This document shows, piece after piece, positions 60,545-64,000 of a stretch of DNA of 64,000 bases. Source of the DNA: Erythrophleum ivorense. Lineage: Eukaryota; Streptophyta; Magnoliopsida; Fabales; Fabaceae. Within the stretch, counting starts at the first letter, position 1. Each line of letters begins with the position of its first letter. The stretch is from NCBI GenBank assembly GCA_026724425.1, contig JAIUCV010000003.1, positions 47,641,283-47,705,282 of the forward strand, read 5' to 3'. A program made the position numbers and the translations under genes. Below the pieces are notes generated by a model. The model saw nothing but the letters and a program-made list of their open reading frames with translations. It was not told the DNA's origin and searched no databases.

Positions 60545-62169
60545 CCTAATCTTCTTTTAATTAATTCGCAATTGGCACCTTAAATTCCAAATTTTGCATT
60601 TTAATCATATTTTAATTTTTACCTTTGAAACTTCAACATCTATTTTCTTAGAATCCATATACTCTCTACCCCACAGTTAGATTCTTTTCCTCTTTTAACT
60701 CAATCCCTAATTATCATCTAGTTAATGGTCAATGTTTTGCATACACATCTTATTGATTTCCCCTCCTAGCAAACTTAATTAATTTTTTTTAACATGCATG
60801 AATGCAGAGTGATAAAAATCCACTTGTCTTCATGCCTATTCTTCCTATATATACTGGAGTTAAAATTTCAACATCCTAGTATCACCCTAAGCTCAAAACA
60901 TAGGATGATTTGACTAAATTTTTGGAGCCTAGCTCTTGCATCATGTTATTGCCACCCTACATCATGGTGCCTATAGTTCTATTACTTATTGTTCTTGAAT
61001 TTTACCTAGTTTTCAAGCTAGTTTTAAAATTATGTACATCTCCTATATGTTTACTTCTTTGAACTAAAGTTTCACATTAAAATTCCACCATTTGACCCCT
61101 TAAATAATTTAATTTTCAAAACTGCCTGAAATTTTTTATGCCATTCATTCATCTCTGTTTAAGGAGTGGTTGGATCACCAATCCAATCTAGAAATTTCTA
61201 AAATTTTACCTAGGAGTTCTTTTATATGTTGTCTAACTTCCATAAAAATTTCATGGAAAAATATTAAGGTTTTACCCCTTAACTATCCATTTTCTCAAAG
61301 CTACCTAATGTTGTCCAAATTTTGTCTTATTTTGTTTGGACTAATTTTTTTAGTGACTTAAGTGCACTCCTAATGAAGTAAATTTCTTCCTAATACATCT
61401 CTGAGTATTTAATTACATAATTTGAATATATTAAACATTTATCCATTCATTTACATGCAATAATTTATTTATTTTTCTAAGTTGTCCTTTTTAATGCTTC
61501 AAACTTAATAGCCTGTACACTAAATGCATGCCAACCTATCTTAAAATTTTCAATCTATCATACAATTTCCTATCCAAATATTTGGTAGCATATTTTTGCA
61601 TGCAAGTGTTCCTTTGTATATGAAATAAGGTCACTCTATCTTTTATGGAAACTTTAGGAGTTGTCAAAACTGTTTATCAATCTTTGACTATATTTTCATA
61701 CATAAGAAAGCATAATAATTCCTAATCTTAGATAATTTTAACATTTTCTAAGAACTAGGAAAAATTAAAAAAAAATTCTAACAAAAATTCATGTAATTAA
61801 TATGCGCATCATTCGAATAACCCCCCCAACACATATAATTTTCTTTATTTTATTTTATTTTTATTATTTATCTATGTTATTATTTATTTAAAAAAATGAT
61901 GCCACATCACACAGGGCCTATTTATGGTTTTCCTAGAACTGCAGTCACAAATAACACCTAATTCCTGACCTTAAGTAAATTCTTGACATGACATTATATT
62001 GCTTTTAAAATAACCTTTTCTAGTCAGGCATATTATCTAGCTTATGAATAGCTGTGAATGATTTTGCATTCTACTATTATTAATACTCTTTCATGCTTAG
62101 AGACTTCTTCATCTTTCTTCGTCAGGTGAATGATTTGAGATTAAATTTGAGATTATTTGCATATTGCAG
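60545..62169. other. Low-copy intergenic sequence
   Basis: After the C5 TSD the repeat signature stops. The sequence is T-rich with poly-A/T runs and a run of seven C near 61820. I see no convincing gene, RNA gene or element end. Confidence 0.4.
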
Positions 62170-62281
62170 GATCTGTATTAGGATTTAAATTGGATAGCCT
62201 TCTTAAATTATCTGATACTTGTGCAAGAAATAACAAAAAGACTGTGATACTTTTGCACCATACTATTGTATGTTTGTGAAT
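62170..62281 (+). pseudogene. Formin FH2-domain exon fragment
   Basis: After a good acceptor (ATTTGCATATTGCAG, ending 62169) the plus strand reads GSVLGFKLDSLLKLSDT then CARNNKKT, followed by non-matching residues and a TGA near 62281. Plant formins have GFRLDSLLKL(T/S)DTRARNNKMTLMHYLCK at this place in the actin-nucleating FH2 domain. About 25 residues match, then similarity ends within the exon, so this is a remnant or captured fragment and not a working gene. No neighbouring formin exon was found within 1.5 kb on either side. It is convergent with the terpene synthase. Confidence 0.6.
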
Positions 62282-62738
62282 TGAGGAATTCTGATGTCTC
62301 TATCATTTTGTATATTGTATGAGCTCTTCTAAGATTCTTTATATTATCTGATTTCCTTTTATTGATTCACAATATTCATTTCATGACTTTAAATTTTATT
62401 TGTCTGAGTTCTTACTTCTTAATTTTTATCTCTTACATTTTCATTTTGTTCAACCTCAATGAGTTTTTTTTGTCTATATCTTATTCAAATTTTAAGTTCC
62501 TTTTGGTCTTTGTAATCTACTATTACTTCTTAGAAGAGTGAAAAATCTAAATTTGTTTGCCATTGACTGTGAAATATGCATGAACTTTATAATGCGGTAA
62601 GTAATTAATGTCTTAGTTTTCATATACAAGGGTATGATCTTCCTGTATACTCTTGCTATGTTTGGAAAAGTGGTGAGAGATCCCAAACCATGTTTCATGA
62701 GAAGTAAGAAATATGAGCTTCTACTAAAACGTGGTTTT
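62282..62738 (-). other. 3' flank of the terpene synthase gene
   Basis: AT-rich, no gene seen. On the minus strand AATAAA-like words occur near 62391-62400, a candidate but unproven polyadenylation signal for the gene ending at 62739. Confidence 0.35.
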
Positions 62739-63053
62739 CTAATGTGTTCCCAAACTTGTGCTCTCTCTGATACCATCACCGTGGAGCAAAGATCTCACTT
62801 GCTCCTTTAGCCTTGAGGGGTTATATTTTTCATAACTGTACATTATAGGCACCATCCTAGCGACACTTAGACAAATCTTAGCAAAAGATGATGGAAATGG
62901 ATTAGTTTGGGCAAAGCATTCTTTGTTGAGACTTTTCCATGCATCTGAGATCATATGTTTGATATGTTCTCTTGCCTGTTCCATTGAAACTTCTGGGTGG
63001 TCTTTCATGTAGCAATTTAGATAGGACCCATCGTTACCAATTTGATTATCATC
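62739..63053 (-). CDS. Terpene synthase last exon (exon 7)
   Basis: Starts DDNQIGNDGSYLNCYMKDH directly after an acceptor TGCAG and runs through EVSMEQAREHIKHMISDAWK to KICLSVARMVPIMYSYEKY and a C-terminus ending STSLGTH. Phase 0 join to the preceding exon. No stop or shift inside. Confidence 0.88.
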   Translation of the reverse strand, partial: DDNQIGNDGSYLNCYMKDHPEVSMEQAREHIKHMISDAWKSLNKECFAQTNPFPSSFAKICLSVARMVPIMYSYEKYNPSRLKEQVRSLLHGDGIRESTSLGTH

Positions 63054-64000
63054 CTGCACCAATCAAATTCAAACGTTGTATCAAAGACATATAAGCTTGT
63101 CTATATATTCCAATTTTGTGGCCCAAATGTAAAGTGAGTTAATTTTGTCAAGGTTGACTTCAACTCAAACTTAGATTAACAAGTGGGGATCTATAAATAA
63201 CTTTATTATATTAATCTAATTTCCTTCTTCACATGAAAATCTTTTAAACTTTCAAAGCACAAATTCACCATGTTTTATGCTTATAACTTAATTTTAATCA
63301 CGACAAATGGAAGGTTACAAAATCACAGTCCAGACCACTGGATCATAAGACTTTAGCGTCAATATAAAGGATATCATTTATTTCAATTTAATTTTTAGGC
63401 CGTTAAGTAAATACTCATAAATAATTTTATTATAACTTCTAATATATTTTTTTCACCATACCTTTCCACCTTCTAAGTCATCACAAAGCCTGAGAATTGT
63501 GGTTGTTGAGGATATAAAGGTTGGAAAGTTATCCACAAGAGCCACAGTTTTCTTGGTAATGCCATGATCCAAGAGAAAGAATGTGTGCACAAGGGGCACT
63601 TGCACTCCTGTGCACACAATCCCATTCTTTAAGTACTCCTTAGCACTTGGTAAATGCCCTAAAGAAAACCATTTTGCTTCTTCTAAGAAAGCATTGCACA
63701 GTCTTACCCACTGCAACACGCAATATTAATCATTGTCAAATTAAAGAAAAAAAACAAATTTCTTTATAAACCAAAATATGTACTTAATATACAGATTCTA
63801 ATTACCAATTTGACTAAAGTTTTTATAGGGTTCCATCCATGTTTGTTTTGGACCTTGTTGGCGAATTCATTGGTAATATCATAAAGAGCCTTGAAACACA
63901 CTTTCATGTAGTCTGGTAATTGCTCAGTTACTGCCAAATCCCATTTGCAATAATCATAGATTTGTCCTCATGAGACATCTAGACAGACAACTAAAAAAAT
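62739..64000 (-). CDS. Terpene synthase, C-terminal half (partial, possibly pseudogene)
   Basis: Terpene synthases ionise geranyl or farnesyl diphosphate to make mono- or sesquiterpenes. Three 3' exons are visible: 63806-63944 (139 nt), 63462-63710 (249 nt) and 62739-63053 (315 nt with TAG). The 139 and 249 nt sizes are those usual for exons 5 and 6 of class III plant TPS genes. Introns of 95 and 408 bp have GT...AG ends. Residues include LPDYMKVCFKALYDITNE, LCNAFLEEAKWF, GVQVPLVHTFFLL, the second metal-binding motif DDLEGGKDD, DGSYLNCYMKDH and the C-terminal KICLSVARMVPIMY. The LCDD context and NDGSY segment are most like TPS-g linalool/nerolidol synthases (inference). The upstream part with DDxxD is outside the window. 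Two oddities: the intron 4 acceptor reads AA, and the NSE/DTE motif lacks S/T and E. Confidence 0.88.
63462..63710 (-). CDS. Terpene synthase exon 6
   Basis: 83 codons, 249 nt, from WVRLCNAFLEEAKWF to LCDDLEGGK, with donor GTATGG and acceptor TTGCAG. Contains the start of the NSE/DTE metal-binding motif. Open throughout. Confidence 0.9.
63806..63944 (-). CDS. Terpene synthase exon 5, with doubtful acceptor
   Basis: WDLAVTEQLPDYMKVCFKAL to NKHGWNPIKTLVKL, donor GTAATT. The start is placed by the family's 139-nt exon length and by the split Arg codon before Trp. The two intron bases before it are AA (63945-63946), not AG. Nearby AG sites (for example before 63966) would change the phase. Confidence 0.75.

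Overview
This window is plant nuclear DNA, most likely from a eudicot. It is AT-rich intergenic sequence made almost entirely of LTR retrotransposons inserted into one another. A host gene appears only at the right edge: the 3' half of a terpene synthase on the minus strand. No intact protein-coding gene is complete in the window. Most long open frames lie inside LTRs and do not look like genes. There is no sign of bacterial, organellar or CRISPR sequence. All element boundaries below come from reading TG...CA ends and flanking 5-bp target-site duplications (TSDs) by eye.

Layout. (1) 1-2321: LTR-like sequence, minus strand, cut by the window start, which looks like a mosaic of two LTR families. 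(2) 3479-20497: a three-level nest. A family C solo LTR is split by a full-length Ty3/gypsy element of Tekay/Del chromovirus type (6764-20217, LTRs of 2.7 kb, TSD CCCCT), whose gag/pol is in turn split by a 2.9-kb family B solo LTR (10739-13669, TSD CAGCG). The gag/pol is dead: many nonsense codons, frameshifts, and a 318-bp in-frame tandem duplication inside reverse transcriptase. (3) 21611-24616: another family B LTR. (4) About 25.2-30.0 kb: remains of a minus-strand Athila/Tat-type element, with a tRNA-Asp-type primer site and a decayed plant-transposon-protein ORF interrupted by a 484-bp CACTA miniature element. (5) 30.0-33.2 kb: a roughly 255-bp tandem duplication whose second copy is split by a family A solo LTR. 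(6) 33327-36766: a family C solo LTR. (7) 37789-47404: a diverged family B LTR split by an A-like LTR and a family C LTR. (8) 47595-60544: a minus-strand family C LTR that has received four separate insertions (a Tat-like LTR, a copia-like LTR, a family B LTR and a family A LTR). (9) 60545-64000: non-repetitive sequence with a formin FH2-like exon fragment on the plus strand, then the terpene synthase exons.

What stands out. Nearly every insertion is a lone LTR; only one has internal coding sequence. LTRs of families A, C and D share a 3' end and a short AAAAGTCCC-type repeat array but differ at their 5' ends. Families A/D carry arrays of the palindromic word GCTATAGC, and family B carries a GC-rich array of the palindrome GCCGCGG. 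The terpene synthase has normal exon sizes but appears to have AA instead of AG at the intron 4 acceptor, and its NSE/DTE metal-binding motif departs from consensus, so it may be a pseudogene.
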